The position numbers were made by a program, and so were the translations under genes. This document shows, in pieces, positions 31,310 to 41,955 of a stretch of 64,000 bases of DNA. Below the pieces are notes generated by a model. That model was given only the letters and a program-made list of their open reading frames with translations, was not told the origin of the DNA and made no database searches. The stretch is from Zerene cesonia (Eukaryota > Arthropoda > Insecta > Lepidoptera > Pieridae): NCBI RefSeq assembly GCF_012273895.1, contig NW_024045136.1, positions 1 to 64,000 of the forward strand. Direction: 5' to 3'. Every line of letters starts with the position of its first letter. Position 1 is the stretch's first letter.

Positions 31310-32818
31310 GGATAAAGGGCGAATTGTTGGGAGGAATTTGAACTCTGTCTCGTAAGCGTTAAGGTTGTTGTTGCGTTGTTTTTTTATTAACACGTATTGG
31401 CATTTGTTTTTGAAATGTCAAAGAATGGGTAATCTAAGAAAGTTATGAGCATGTGTAACAAAGAGGTTGCTCTATCGAATATTCGCGTTGGAGTATGTAA
31501 AGTAAGACTCAGAAGAAGAAACAGCATTATTTTTGCCACTCATTTGTCCGGGTTAATATTGATTAATTGTTATCGGATTCTTAAATGGGACGTAATGACA
31601 ACAATCTACTCGAAAACACAGGAATAAAAGAGTAAGACACCGCTTTGATTAGCGACATTTTTAAGTAAATATTATAATGTACATAATATGTATAGTTTTT
31701 AACATCCAAATATAAACGGAGGATTGGGGTAACAATTCAATTTCTGAGTCAATAGCCAATCGAAGGATCGTTTTCGAATGCAGAAATGATTAGAGATCCA
31801 TCGAAAAAATATACGATAATGTAGGGATATACAATAGCCTATCCTAAATATTAGGATACCTACATTGTTTATTTCAAGCGTAACAAATTACATAGTAACA
31901 TGTTAGGGTTTTTGAAAATTACAAATTGAGAGGATTTAAAGTAAATCATGTATTAAAATTACACAATTACACGATTTGACGTAAAATACGTACGTGGATT
32001 TTAAGTAAAACACGTATGTTTTAGCGGTTATTTTGCATTTCGACTTGTTTTGTTGTTTGCCATTTAACGTATAAATTCTATTTAATAAAGTTTAAAACTC
32101 CTAGAAAAAAATCGCCATTTTGAATTCGAGCCTCGCATTAAAAAAAGCATGCAAACGTTCGAAATTCAAAAGCCTATCGCTTCGCACACGTCCACGCGCC
32201 TCTCGCGTGCCGCTGCGACAGATGTTTGGTGGTTGGGTGTTTTTTTTTTCCCTCGTGTCTGCGACCGGCCTTGTTCGGCCTCGCAAATTTTTGAAGTTTT
32301 TTTTTTTTTCATGATAAAAGTTCGGTTCATATATATTGGACCTGTTTTTGCAGAAGTCTTATAGTCTACGTGGTATATTAAGAGTAATTGTGCCGATGAT
32401 GGCCTCGCATTATATGTGTTTGGTGTCAGGTGTGTTAGGTTCGATGCACTAAAGAAAATCGCCGTCTGTTACACGCTAACTATCCGCGTAAATAAATAAG
32501 CAAGTGATATGTGGTTTTTTTTGCGATTATAGTATAAGACGTTAGGACGTAGGATATTGAATTTGTTGATTCCTTGACAAATAGTACGGAAGGGGTTGTT
32601 TCAAAAAGAAATCCGTTTATAAGAACCATACATTTAAATAAAAAAAATATTAATTAGAAGTCCTTTTTTAAATTATTTATATCACTATAATAATTTAAAG
32701 CACACTAGTCATGTATGATGTAAAGTCCATCCGCGCGCGTGGTCAAAGGTGTATTTGAAGAGTATTTTCTTCATATCATTCTTAAATAGAAACGCGCCGA
32801 GTGTGTTTTATTTCAATA
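31310..32818. other. No gene seen; CpG-rich patch at about 32180-32290
   Basis: AT-rich apart from a patch with CACGTCCACGCGCCTCTCGC and CGACCGGCC. It could be an unmapped promoter or leader exon, but no convincing start codon with a donor is visible. Confidence 0.35.
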
Positions 32819-32955
32819 CTAGCTGCGCCCCCGCGGTTTCACTCGCGTAAGTCCATATCCCGTAGGAATATCGGGATAAAAAGTTGCCTATATGATATTC
32901 CAGTTGTCCAGCTGTCTGCGTAGCAAATTTTATTGCAATCGGTTCAGTCTCTGCT
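32819..32955 (-). mobile_element. Helitron-like element, family A, 5'-truncated
   Basis: CTAGCTGCGCCCCCGCGGTT through to GCAATCGGTTCAG, then unrelated sequence. Confidence 0.75.
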
Positions 32956-33043
32956 GTGTATGATGAAACTTTCTTATTATAAAACAATCTAGAAGCTAGC
33001 AGTGGTGTAACATTCATGTCTCATTTTTAATATTTAAATTTAA

Positions 33044-33105
33044 TCCTATAATATTATAAATGCGAAAGTTTGTAAGGATGTGTGAAACCGCGGGGCGCAG
33101 TTTAG
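33044..33105 (+). mobile_element. Helitron-like element, family A, internally deleted
   Basis: Only the first about 40 and last about 20 bases remain: TCCTATAATATTATAAATGC ... GATGTGTG joined to AAACCGCGGGGCGCAG. A 62-bp miniature. Confidence 0.7.
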
Positions 33106-33241
33106 GCTATTGCATAGCTTCTATCGCGGGCTTCTATTGAGCGTGGAGACCGAATCCAGAACTTAACGTAACGAAAATAACCTGACACCCCCCACTTCGA
33201 CCCGAACAGCGGTGAATAATTATACTAATAATAAATAATTA

Positions 33242-33436
33242 TCCTACTAATACTATAAATGCGAAAGTTTGTAAGGATGTGTGCGTGTTTGTCACTCTTT
33301 CACGCAAAAACTACAGAACCGATTGCAATGAAATTTAGTACGTAGACAGCTGGACAACTGGAGTAACATATAGCGACTTTTTATCCCGACATTCCTACGG
33401 GATACGGACTTACGCGGGTAAACCGCGGGGCGCAAA
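33242..33436 (+). mobile_element. Helitron-like element, family A
   Basis: TCCTACTAATACTATAAATG to CCGCGGGGCGCA; the final CTAG is lost. Confidence 0.78.
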
Positions 33437-34139
33437 CGCGTTTTGTGTAGGATCTATCAGCAACTCTATAATACGATAGTTCCATCACAATGTTAGGGCA
33501 GACCCCAAGTGTACTCAGATAAGGCTAGGCTAGGAGGAACATTTCCGATAAACGAAGGAGGTTCTCAATTCGACTGTACGATGTGACGGTTTTCGGGTTA
33601 GCGGATTTCGATGATTCTTTTTCAATTTGAAAGCTGTTGCCTGACAATTTTAAAGGTGGTTTAACAAATAGCTGTTATCGAAATGTAACGGTTCCGACGA
33701 TGCCCCGGTGCACACAGTTATAATTTCCTCAATTCATACGCGCACATGTCTCTCTTTCTTTCTTTCTTTTTTTTTTTTTTTTTTTTCGGAAGCTCCATCG
33801 TCGCAGATGCGCACGCGCCGATTGTTCTTATATCCGCCCGCGGAAGAGCCGCCGCCGCCGCGCGCGCGCGCATTGAACGCGTCTATTTGCACTGACAAGC
33901 TGGTGCGAGCAGCTTGGACGAAGATGTTGCCAATATGATTATGGATTTCGTGTTTATGACGTATAACGACACGTGCTGTGTTTTTTTTTTTTTTTTTGGA
34001 AATTTAGTATTAGATAGAAATTGAGTTGGTGAAAGGGCAATGTCAGATTAGGTATAGGGATGTGGCAACTTTTGTTTTTGCGACCATGAGCGTGTCATTG
34101 TGTTTTTTTTTTTTTTTTTGAATAATTTATAGTGTAATT
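33437..34139. other. No gene seen; CpG-rich patch at 33785-33915
   Basis: Contains GCCGCCGCCGCCGCGCGCGC at about 33849 and several long poly-T runs (33763-33786, 33979-33997, 34103-34120). A 76-codon frame crosses the patch; it has no known features. Possibly an unmapped promoter. Confidence 0.35.
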
Positions 34140-34290
34140 AGTCAAACTTCGTACCAGACTATAATCTATCTCCGTACTAAATTTAATACAGATATGATAA
34201 GCTGATATGATAAGTTTCCGCGTGAAAGAATAACAAACATACATACTTTCATACATTCATACTTATAAACTTACGCGTTATTAGGGCAAT
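34140..34290 (-). mobile_element. Helitron-like remnant, family E
   Basis: GACTATAATCTATCTCCGTA, TTTCCGCGTGAAAGAATAAC and ACTTATAAACTTACGCG match the copy at 43990 read backwards; both ends worn. Confidence 0.5.
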
Positions 34291-34610
34291 GCATATTTCT
34301 GATGTGTGCAGTGACACACACACACACGCATATATATGTACACATAAACTTGTTAATATACATCAAACACACATTCAAAAGTATTTGTTATATACATTGG
34401 AATTATTTATATGTTATTAAAAATAATTAGGATAAAGATCAAAATTGTCAATAGGTCATTTGTCTATATTTAATTTCTGCTGATAATTCTCGCGAAGCGT
34501 TAGTTAATTAATTTAATCGTCGTATACACCTTTACTTATATTAGGGCTGTCAGGATCGAATTCAATAATGAATAGATTTATTTTAACTTTCACTATAATA
34601 AATATATAAA

Positions 34611-34794
34611 TCTAATATATAAAATTCTCGTGTCACAGTTTTCGTTGCCACACTTCTCCGAAACGGCTTGACCGACTTTGATGAAATTTTTTGTGCTTAT
34701 CCGGTATCTATGAGAATCGGCCAACATCTATTTTTTATCCCGATATTCCTACGGGATACGGACTTACGCGGGTGAAACCGCGGGGCGCAGCTAG
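34611..34794 (+). mobile_element. Chimeric Helitron-like element (family B 5', family A 3'), tandem unit 1
   Basis: 5' end TCTAATATATAAAATTCTCG of family B up to CGGCCAACATCTA, then the family A end from TTTTTATCCCGATATTCC to GGGGCGCAGCTAG. Confidence 0.82.
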
Positions 34795-34978
34795 TCTTAT
34801 ATATAAAATTCTCGTGTCACAGTTTTCGTTGCCATACTCCTCCGAAACGGCTTGACCGATTCCTCTGAAATTTGGTAAGCATATTGGGTAGGTCTGAGAA
34901 TCGGCCAACATCTATTTTTTATCCCGATATTCCTACGGGATACGGACTTACGCGGGTGAAACCGCGGGGCGCAGCTAG
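34795..34978 (+). mobile_element. Chimeric Helitron-like element, tandem unit 2
   Basis: Same B/A chimera starting directly after unit 1, with TTATATATAAAATTCTCGTG, and ending GCGCAGCTAG (CTAG 34975-34978). Confidence 0.8.
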
Positions 34979-35154
34979 TAAAATATAAAATTCCCGTGTC
35001 ACAATTTTAGTTACCAAACTCCTCCGAAACGGATGGACCGATTGTTATGAAATTTTGTCTGCATATTGGGTATGTCTGAGAATCGGCCAACATCTACTTT
35101 TCAGACTCCCTAAATGATAACAGTAAGCAGAACAGCGTTTGCCGGGTCAACTAG
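34979..35154 (+). mobile_element. Helitron-like element, family B, tandem unit 3
   Basis: Directly abuts unit 2. It has the ordinary family B 3' half (CAGAACAGCGTTTGCCGGGT, CTAG 35151-35154) rather than the family A end. Confidence 0.78.
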
Positions 35155-35238
35155 TTAAAATATTATAAATACAGTTGAATTAACCTTTATCACTTTTGGG
35201 AACGTCGGTTAAAAATTATGAAATGTCTTTATGATTAA

Positions 35239-35387
35239 CTAGCGGTCAGCCCCGGCTTCCCCCTTGCCACTAAAGACACTGTAACACTGAAAGAATTTTT
35301 CAATTGGGACCGTAGTTCCTGAGATTAGTGCGTTCAAACAAACAAACAAACTCTTCAGCTTTATAATATTAGTATATATATATATAT
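35239..35387 (-). mobile_element. Helitron-like element, family G
   Basis: CTAGCGGTCAGCCCCGGCTT, ATTTTTCAATTGGGACC, then CAGCTTTATAATATTAGTA. Its 5' end merges into a TA run and the gap. Confidence 0.65.
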
Positions 35388-36387
35388 NNNNNNNNNNNNN
35401 NNNNNNNNNNNNNNNNNNNNNNNNNNNNNNNNNNNNNNNNNNNNNNNNNNNNNNNNNNNNNNNNNNNNNNNNNNNNNNNNNNNNNNNNNNNNNNNNNNNN
35501 NNNNNNNNNNNNNNNNNNNNNNNNNNNNNNNNNNNNNNNNNNNNNNNNNNNNNNNNNNNNNNNNNNNNNNNNNNNNNNNNNNNNNNNNNNNNNNNNNNNN
35601 NNNNNNNNNNNNNNNNNNNNNNNNNNNNNNNNNNNNNNNNNNNNNNNNNNNNNNNNNNNNNNNNNNNNNNNNNNNNNNNNNNNNNNNNNNNNNNNNNNNN
35701 NNNNNNNNNNNNNNNNNNNNNNNNNNNNNNNNNNNNNNNNNNNNNNNNNNNNNNNNNNNNNNNNNNNNNNNNNNNNNNNNNNNNNNNNNNNNNNNNNNNN
35801 NNNNNNNNNNNNNNNNNNNNNNNNNNNNNNNNNNNNNNNNNNNNNNNNNNNNNNNNNNNNNNNNNNNNNNNNNNNNNNNNNNNNNNNNNNNNNNNNNNNN
35901 NNNNNNNNNNNNNNNNNNNNNNNNNNNNNNNNNNNNNNNNNNNNNNNNNNNNNNNNNNNNNNNNNNNNNNNNNNNNNNNNNNNNNNNNNNNNNNNNNNNN
36001 NNNNNNNNNNNNNNNNNNNNNNNNNNNNNNNNNNNNNNNNNNNNNNNNNNNNNNNNNNNNNNNNNNNNNNNNNNNNNNNNNNNNNNNNNNNNNNNNNNNN
36101 NNNNNNNNNNNNNNNNNNNNNNNNNNNNNNNNNNNNNNNNNNNNNNNNNNNNNNNNNNNNNNNNNNNNNNNNNNNNNNNNNNNNNNNNNNNNNNNNNNNN
36201 NNNNNNNNNNNNNNNNNNNNNNNNNNNNNNNNNNNNNNNNNNNNNNNNNNNNNNNNNNNNNNNNNNNNNNNNNNNNNNNNNNNNNNNNNNNNNNNNNNNN
36301 NNNNNNNNNNNNNNNNNNNNNNNNNNNNNNNNNNNNNNNNNNNNNNNNNNNNNNNNNNNNNNNNNNNNNNNNNNNNNNNNNNNNNNN
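35388..36387. other. Assembly gap (1000 N)
   Basis: Run of exactly 1000 N after a TA repeat. Confidence 0.99.
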
Positions 36388-36686
36388 GTAATAAATGTTA
36401 TTTGCAGTTAACAATTTTCTTTTTTCTTTATTACAATATTTATGGCAAGACTAGGTACATATAAATTAAATCAAATACACGTCCTAAAATCCTGCATAGT
36501 ATCAACACAACAATGCTTTTATTAATAAATCGAGCAAGTGCCAACCCTAACGGGGCAATTTCGTGAACTTTAGAACGTCGCACACATTTCTAATTGCGTA
36601 TTAAATTATATGAACTTTCGATTTTCATACTTACATGGTGATTATTATTATACTAATAATGACCTAATTATGGATTTATGTAACCA

Positions 36687-36888
36687 CTAGCTGCGGCCCG
36701 CGGTTTCACACGGAAGAAACTTGTTCCCACGACACAGGGAATCCTAGCGTGGGAGCAAGGGTTCTTAATCTATATTTTTGGTAAATAAATTATTGTTTAT
36801 TGTTAAAAAAAAAAGTCTTTATCCCTAGACATACACATACACATACATCCATCCTCACAAAATTTCGCATTTATAATATTAAGTAGGA
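36687..36888 (-). mobile_element. Helitron-like element, family A ends, variant centre
   Basis: CTAGCTGCGGCCCGCGGTTT to TTATAATATTAAGTAGGA. The middle holds TCCCACGACACAGGGAATCC and an A-run instead of the family A core. Confidence 0.7.
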
Positions 36889-36994
36889 TGAGCCGAGTTA
36901 TACATAGTATATATTTATGTATACTTTATATATATCCAGATTCACAATTTTGTTAATAATTATGTGCCTTATAGGTTAACTGTATTAGGTTTTA

Positions 36995-37197
36995 CTAGCT
37001 GTGACCCGCAGTTGAAACCGCGTAAGTCCGTATCCCGTAGGAATATCGGTATAAAAAGTGCCTATGTGTTATTTCAGTTGTCCAGCTGTCTACCAAGCAA
37101 ATTTCATTGCAATCGGTTCAGTAGTTTTTGCGTGAAAGAGTAACAGACGCACACATACATATGCATCCATCCTCACAAACTTTCGCATTTATAGTAT
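36995..37197 (-). mobile_element. Helitron-like element, family A
   Basis: CTAGCTGTGACCCGCAGTTG through TATCGGTATAAAAAG, CCAGCTGTCTACC and ACTTTCGCATTTATAGTAT; the last bases differ from TAGGA. Confidence 0.78.
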
Positions 37198-37540
37198 AAT
37201 TATTCGCCAATAGATATCAGGAAGAGTCATAATAAATTGGGACTATTCAAACGCCTCCTATTTGTTAAAGAAGTAAGTTTAAGTCGATAAAACATGAATA
37301 TGACATTTTCTAAAAAAGATTCCTAGCTAAATCGATGTTGCTGTTAGTGTACATAGACTTTATATAGTATGTTTTGGCATATAACTCACCTTACAAATTT
37401 ATTTCAAAGAAAAGAAAGCAAGAAAATACATTTATTTATACAAGGTAAAGTTAATAAAGAATAATTTGATTTAAAAAAAGATAAATAAACCTCATATAAA
37501 CAGGAGATTCACTCAGTGTATAAGAGTCTGAGCCCATTAA
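37198..37540. other. No feature seen
   Basis: AT-rich, with no supported gene. Confidence 0.45.
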
Positions 37541-37815
37541 AGTAACTTAGACTCTCCACTGATTTTCAGTGGATACCACGTTGACCCCCTGACAGTGGCA
37601 GCTATATATCTTTCTACAAGAATTCTCTGACGCCCATATCCTTTTCATTACCCTTCCCAGCCCTTTCCTCTATCCTCTCGTCAATCCTTTCTTAATTCCT
37701 TTTGAATTCGGTAATCCACATGTGCAGGCGTATGTGCATCGGTCTCCAAATGTTCACGGGCGGTGGTGGCGCTTACCATCAGGCGACCCGCCAGCTCCAT
37801 CGCCGACGATAACGT
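37541..37815 (-). mobile_element. SINE-like dispersed repeat
   Basis: GGGCGGTGGTGGCGCTTACC and ATCAGGCGACCCGCCAGCTC are the reverse of the repeat at 61263. The pyrimidine-rich middle (CCTTTTCATTACCCTTCCCA) also matches. I recall this as a common lepidopteran SINE-like family. Confidence 0.6.
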
Positions 37816-37823
37816 GAAGTAAC

Positions 37824-38023
37824 TCCTACTAATATTATAAATGCGAAAGTTTGTAAAGATGTGTGTGCGTTTATTGCACTTTCACGCAAAAACCACTGAA
37901 CCGATTGCAATGAAATTTGGCACGTAGACAGCTGGACAGTTGGAATAACATATAGGTAACATTTTATTCCGGTATTCCTATGGGATACAGATTTACGCGG
38001 GTGAAACCGCGCGGCGCAGCTAG
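37824..38023 (+). mobile_element. Helitron-like element, family A, full length
   Basis: TCCTACTAATATTATAAATG to GCGGCGCAGCTAG, 200 bp, with the hairpin before CTAG (GCGGGTGAAACCGC). Confidence 0.85.
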
Positions 38024-38276
38024 TATATTCATAAAATTTTACGGATTTAATTAAATCTTTTTATCCACGATTTTAAAATCACAATATTTTTTATAATTTC
38101 CATCTAACCTCGTAAATTGGGGTCCAATCTCAGGTCGTTAAACCGAACAGCTGACGCGAAACTAAATAGTGGACGCAAGGTGCGTGCCGCATCTGTGCGC
38201 AGGCGCATACATTGGCGACATGTGCGCTGTGCGCTGCGCGTTTGTCCTTAGTATGTTTGCGAATATAGCGATCGAA

Positions 38277-38435
38277 CTAGCGGACCGCCCCCGCTTCGCT
38301 CGCGGTACATCTATAGCTAACAGCGCTCAGGGGGTTACACATATATTTAGATATGGTGAAGCAATTTTTGCAGTCGGTCCGGCATTTTCCGAGATTAGCG
38401 CGTCAAAGTAAAAAGCACTTTGAGCTGTTCTGTCC
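38277..38435 (-). mobile_element. Helitron-like element, family G-like
   Basis: CTAGCGGACCGCCCCCGCTT and TCCGAGATTAGCGCGT, similar to 35239; the 5' end is not clear. Confidence 0.55.
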
Positions 38436-38442
38436 TATAACA

Positions 38443-38621
38443 TCTAATATATAAAATTCTCGTGTCACAGTTTTCGTTGCCATACTCCTCCGAAACGGCT
38501 TGACCGATTTTGATGAAATTTTGTGTGCTTATCCGGTATCAATGAGAATCGGCCAACATCAATTTTTCATACCCCTAAATGATAAGAGTAAGGCAGAACA
38601 GCGTTTGCCGGGTGCAGCTAG
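38443..38621 (+). mobile_element. Helitron-like element, family B, full length
   Basis: TCTAATATATAAAATTCTCG to GTTTGCCGGGTGCAGCTAG, 179 bp, A before and T after. This is the reference copy for the pure B family. Confidence 0.85.
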
Positions 38622-38949
38622 TCTATTATAAAACTCTTTTGTTTCACTGTTATCGAAATTCGAACGTTGAACGACTTATTACTAGTAAGATTGAAGGATT
38701 CGATTCGAATACATGGAACCGTAGTATGTAGGAGGATTTATATGTACCGCCAAAAAGATATTATGGCCCCTTTGTCCGCGAAAACAAACAGACAAAATAA
38801 TAACGCAGGCTCGCGACTTCTGCGCACAAAGCCGTGTGTAGTCTAAATGTGATTGATAACTCTTTGTTGAATGAAATTTATTCGTCATAACACTGACCTC
38901 AATCGCTTGACAATTGACATATATCTTATACCTTTAAACGAGCAATTCT

Positions 38950-38950
<1 letters not shown>

Positions 38951-38992
<42 letters not shown>
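38951..38992. repeat. (TA)n microsatellite
   Basis: About 20 TA units. Confidence 0.95.
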
Positions 38993-38996
<4 letters not shown>

Positions 38997-39114
38997 TTAT
39001 AATTGGAATCTCGGAATCGGCTCCAACGATTTTCATGAAATTTAGTATATATAATATTAGTAGGATAGGTTTTGGTGGAGATATGACACTCGAAATAGAT
39101 TTACATATTATTTA

Positions 39115-39315
39115 CTAGCTTTTGCCCGCGGCGTCGCACGCGTTAAATTCGGAGTAGTTTAGTAGATGTTATTATACATATATGTAAACCTAACCTTCCT
39201 CTTGAATCACTCTTTAAAAAAAACGTCATCAAATTCCATTGTGTAGTTTTAAAGATTTAAGCTTACATAGGGACATAGGGACAGAGAGAGCGACTTATGT
39301 TTTATACTGTGTAGT
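39115..39315 (-). mobile_element. Helitron-like element, family D
   Basis: CTAGCTTTTGCCCGCGGCGT, GGAGTAGTTTAGTAGATG, CTTCCTCTTGAATCACTC, ACATAGGGACATAGGGACAG; the 5' end is not sharp. Confidence 0.7.
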
Positions 39316-39483
39316 GATGTATTTATTGATCTTTTATTTAATTTTGTTTTTGTATTTATTATTATTGTTTTTTTTATTGCTAAAGAGTTATAGTATGTGT
39401 CTTCTGTTCTGTATTATGTGATATCCATCAAATAAACGATTCTTCTTTGTTTCTACTCTAATCGTTTCGAAGTTCCTGTGATA

Positions 39484-39651
39484 TCTACACTAATATTATA
39501 AAGAGGAAAACTTTGTTTGTTTGGTTGTAATGAATAGGCTCAAAAACTACTGGACCGATTTTAAAAATTATTTCACCATTCGAAAGCTACATTATCCACG
39601 AGTAACATAGACTATATATGTACCACGGGCGAAGCCGGGGCGAACAGCTAG
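39484..39651 (+). mobile_element. Helitron-like element, family C, full length
   Basis: TCTACACTAATATTATAAAG to GGGGCGAACAGCTAG, 168 bp, A before and T after, with a CGGGC/GCCGG hairpin before CTAG. Confidence 0.85.
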
Positions 39652-39892
39652 TTAAAAATAAACTGTAAATCAGAGAATTCATATATATCAAATATTGTTC
39701 TTTTTTTTTAATTTTAGGTAGTGATTATGATAAGGGACATAATTATCCGTCTAATTACATAATATCAGTGAGTCATGTTTGGCTGCCTGCACCTCGGGAG
39801 CTCATGCGCTAATTCGGGTCAATTAGAGCAATTAGCCGATTACTTAACGAGTTCCGGTGATATTATTGGTTGCTTTCGGAGAAATTTTCTTT

Positions 39893-40075
39893 TTCAACCG
39901 ACTTCAAAAAGTGGAGCAGGTTCTCAATTGAAATGTATTTTTTTTTCGGTTTCTTAGACTTTCGACGGGGTGAACCGATTTTGATAATATTTTTATTCTA
40001 TTTGAAAGCTAACGTCTACCGTGTGTCCCATTTAAATTCGGTCTAGTTCCAACAACATAACCTCTATGGGTATAA
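39893..40075 (+). repeat. Dispersed repeat starting TTCAACCGACTTCAA
   Basis: TTCAACCGACTTCAAAAAGT and GGTGAACCGATTTTGATAAT, matching the copy at 30836. Confidence 0.6.
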
Positions 40076-40255
40076 TCTCTCGTATGTATATACATAATTA
40101 TTTATATACATATTATTTACCCAGAAACAAAAATACCCTATTTCATCCAAACCAGAGATATCCCAATTTGGTTTACTAACATTATATATTTTTTACATAA
40201 TGGCAAAACAGTAGATTTATATAGAGAACTAAAAATTAGTTTTATAGCATTGAAA

Positions 40256-40423
40256 TCTACACCAATATTATAAATAAGAAGAATTTGAATTTTTGTTTGT
40301 TATGTATAAACTCGAAAACTACCGGACCGATTTTAAAAATTCTTTCAACATTAGAAAGATGAATCTTCGCTTAGTGACATGGGCTAAATATGTACCGCGC
40401 GCAAAACCGGGGCGAACTGCTAG
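40256..40423 (+). mobile_element. Helitron-like element, family C, diverged
   Basis: TCTACACCAATATTATAAAT to CCGGGGCGAACTGCTAG, 168 bp, the same length as 39484 but clearly older; G instead of T follows. Confidence 0.8.
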
Positions 40424-40466
40424 GTGCTTTATAAATGACAAATTTTGAAAGTATAAAAAAAAAATT

Positions 40467-40543
40467 GGATCGCGAGGCGGATTCGAACCCGCGACTTTTT
40501 GCCAAACCGTAGCAACGTCTAGCCTCTCGGCCACCCGTGATCC
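40467..40543 (-). pseudogene. tRNA-like sequence (Ser/Leu-type), likely SINE head
   Basis: The minus strand has an A-box region (TGGCCGAGAGGCTAGACG) and a B-box T-arm (GCGGGTTCGAATCCGC). GGATCACG pairs with CGCGATCC as an acceptor stem with one mismatch. A 5-bp anticodon stem (TTGCT/GGCAA) holds ACGGTTT, in which position 33 is C rather than T. The variable arm is short for a true Ser or Leu tRNA. Best read as a tRNA pseudogene or a SINE head between two Helitron copies. Confidence 0.65.
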
Positions 40544-40589
40544 CGCCTCAGCAATCGGAAATTAATTATCATTAAAAATTTGTATGCTT

Positions 40590-40712
40590 AGACCTTTCAA
40601 AATATACAACGGATTTGAAGGGTTTTTTTAATAGATAGAGTGATTCAACTAAAAACTAACATCTATTTACTGGTCTGAATTAAAGGTGCTCGCAGCCGCG
40701 GCCGAAAACTAG
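40590..40712 (+). mobile_element. Helitron-like element, family D, forward copy
   Basis: CAACGGATTTGAAGGG, TAATAGATAGAGTGATTCAA and a CTAG end at 40709-40712, the reverse of the copies at 39115 and 58047. The tRNA-like block directly precedes it. Confidence 0.55.
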
Positions 40713-40904
40713 TTAGTTATGATTGATAAAATCATCAATAAGACATTATTATACATATTTAAATAAATTACTTAAAAATCATTGATTTTATTTAAGATAA
40801 GTCACTGATTTATATGGTTGAAAATTGCTTATAATACTTGTAGGTAAACAAAATAAGAAGATATATAGTGTATTTTTGTGTTTGATTTTTCGCGAGTATT
40901 ATAC

Positions 40905-41062
40905 ATTTAGACATTAAAAACTTCTTAACGGATTTTAAACGAGATTTATTCATTATATTATTAACCCGACGTTTCGAACACTTTACAGCGAGCGTGGGGA
41001 GACTTAATAATGTAATGGATAAATCGCGTTTAAAATCCGTTAAAAAGTCTTTAATTTCTAAA
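40905..41062. mobile_element. Penelope-like ends in inverted orientation
   Basis: Arms of about 45 bp (CTTAACGGATTTTAAACGAG left, CGCGTTTAAAATCCGTTAAA right) flank CCCGACGTTTCGAACACTTT. That core is the complement of the block downstream of the GIY-YIG frame at about 21380, which links this foldback to the Penelope-like elements. Confidence 0.6.
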
Positions 41063-41139
41063 AGAAGATAAATGTTTTTTAGAGCAATCGTTGCGCTTTA
41101 TCTATCACCCGAAAATCACCTCATATATAATAATTAACT

Positions 41140-41309
41140 AGCTGCACCTGGCAAACGTTGTTCTGCCTTACTCTTATCATTTAGGCGTATGAAAAATAGA
41201 TGTTGGCCGATTCTCATAGATACCGGATAAGCACAAAAAGTTTCATCAAAATCGGTCAAGCCGTTTCGGAGGAGTATGGCAACGAAAACTGTGACACGAA
41301 AATATTAGA
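41140..41309 (-). mobile_element. Helitron-like element, family B, full length
   Basis: CTAGCTGCACCTGGCAAACG to CACGAAAATATTAGA, A before and T after, 170 bp. Confidence 0.85.
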
Positions 41310-41632
41310 TTAATGTACACAATTATATGTTACTTCCACCATATTAATGAATGCCCTTTTTGCTCGAGCCCTGAACACCGTGCGATTGCATTTATCACAA
41401 TTTCTATTTTGTAAAATTACTGCCCATTGAATGCCAATGTCATTTTAACCCCCTTTTTCATTGAATTCGATCGAAAAATTTCATTTGGTCCGCGAAAATT
41501 GCGCACCTTTCCCCTATACATGTAGGAAAGACAAAGCCGCTGGAGTCCACCCTTGCTGCTCAAAGAATTCTAACTCTTTTTATCATTATGAAAATAAAAG
41601 GGACAGATGTTAATAAGGGCTGTTGTGCGCAC

Positions 41633-41639
41633 GCAGCTG
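41633..41639 (+). promoter_or_regulatory. Proneural-type E-box GCAGCTG
   Basis: About 100 bp upstream of the TATA box of neur. RCAGSTG is the binding class of Achaete/Scute proteins, which directly activate neur in flies. A single box is weak evidence. Confidence 0.3.
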
Positions 41640-41736
41640 CTTATAGTCGGATAAAAAGACGTATGTGAGAGCGGCGGCAATTGAATTTCGATTTTATTGC
41701 ATATGCACTACGGTGGTGTATTGATTGCACTTGCAG

Positions 41737-41744
41737 TATAAAAG
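41737..41744 (+). promoter_or_regulatory. TATA box of the main neur promoter
   Basis: TATAAAAG about 220 bp upstream of the first ATG, followed within 30 bp by CpG-rich DNA (GGCGATCGCGCCGTG). A start near 41767 and a roughly 190-base leader would follow. Confidence 0.5.
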
Positions 41745-41955
41745 CAATTGCTTAGGCGATCGCGCCGTGATGCGCTGTACGCTCGTCGAAAACGTCACTC
41801 CGCCGGTAGGCCCCGTCGCGAGCGGACGTCATTTCGCGTCTACGTGTAACTAATTCGTGTCTCTGAAATTGTGTATTAGGAAGTCGTGACTGTGAAAGTG
41901 TATTGATATGAAATATAGTTATCGTTTTAATTGAATACACCGAAAAGCCGTATAA

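Noticed and set aside
40467..40543. Functional tRNA gene
   Set aside because: Position 33 is not T, the variable arm is too short for Ser or Leu, and one acceptor pair is mismatched.
41737..41744. Other TATAAA-like words as promoters across the intron
   Set aside because: They are too common in AT-rich DNA; only the one next to the CpG-rich leader of exon 1 has supporting context.
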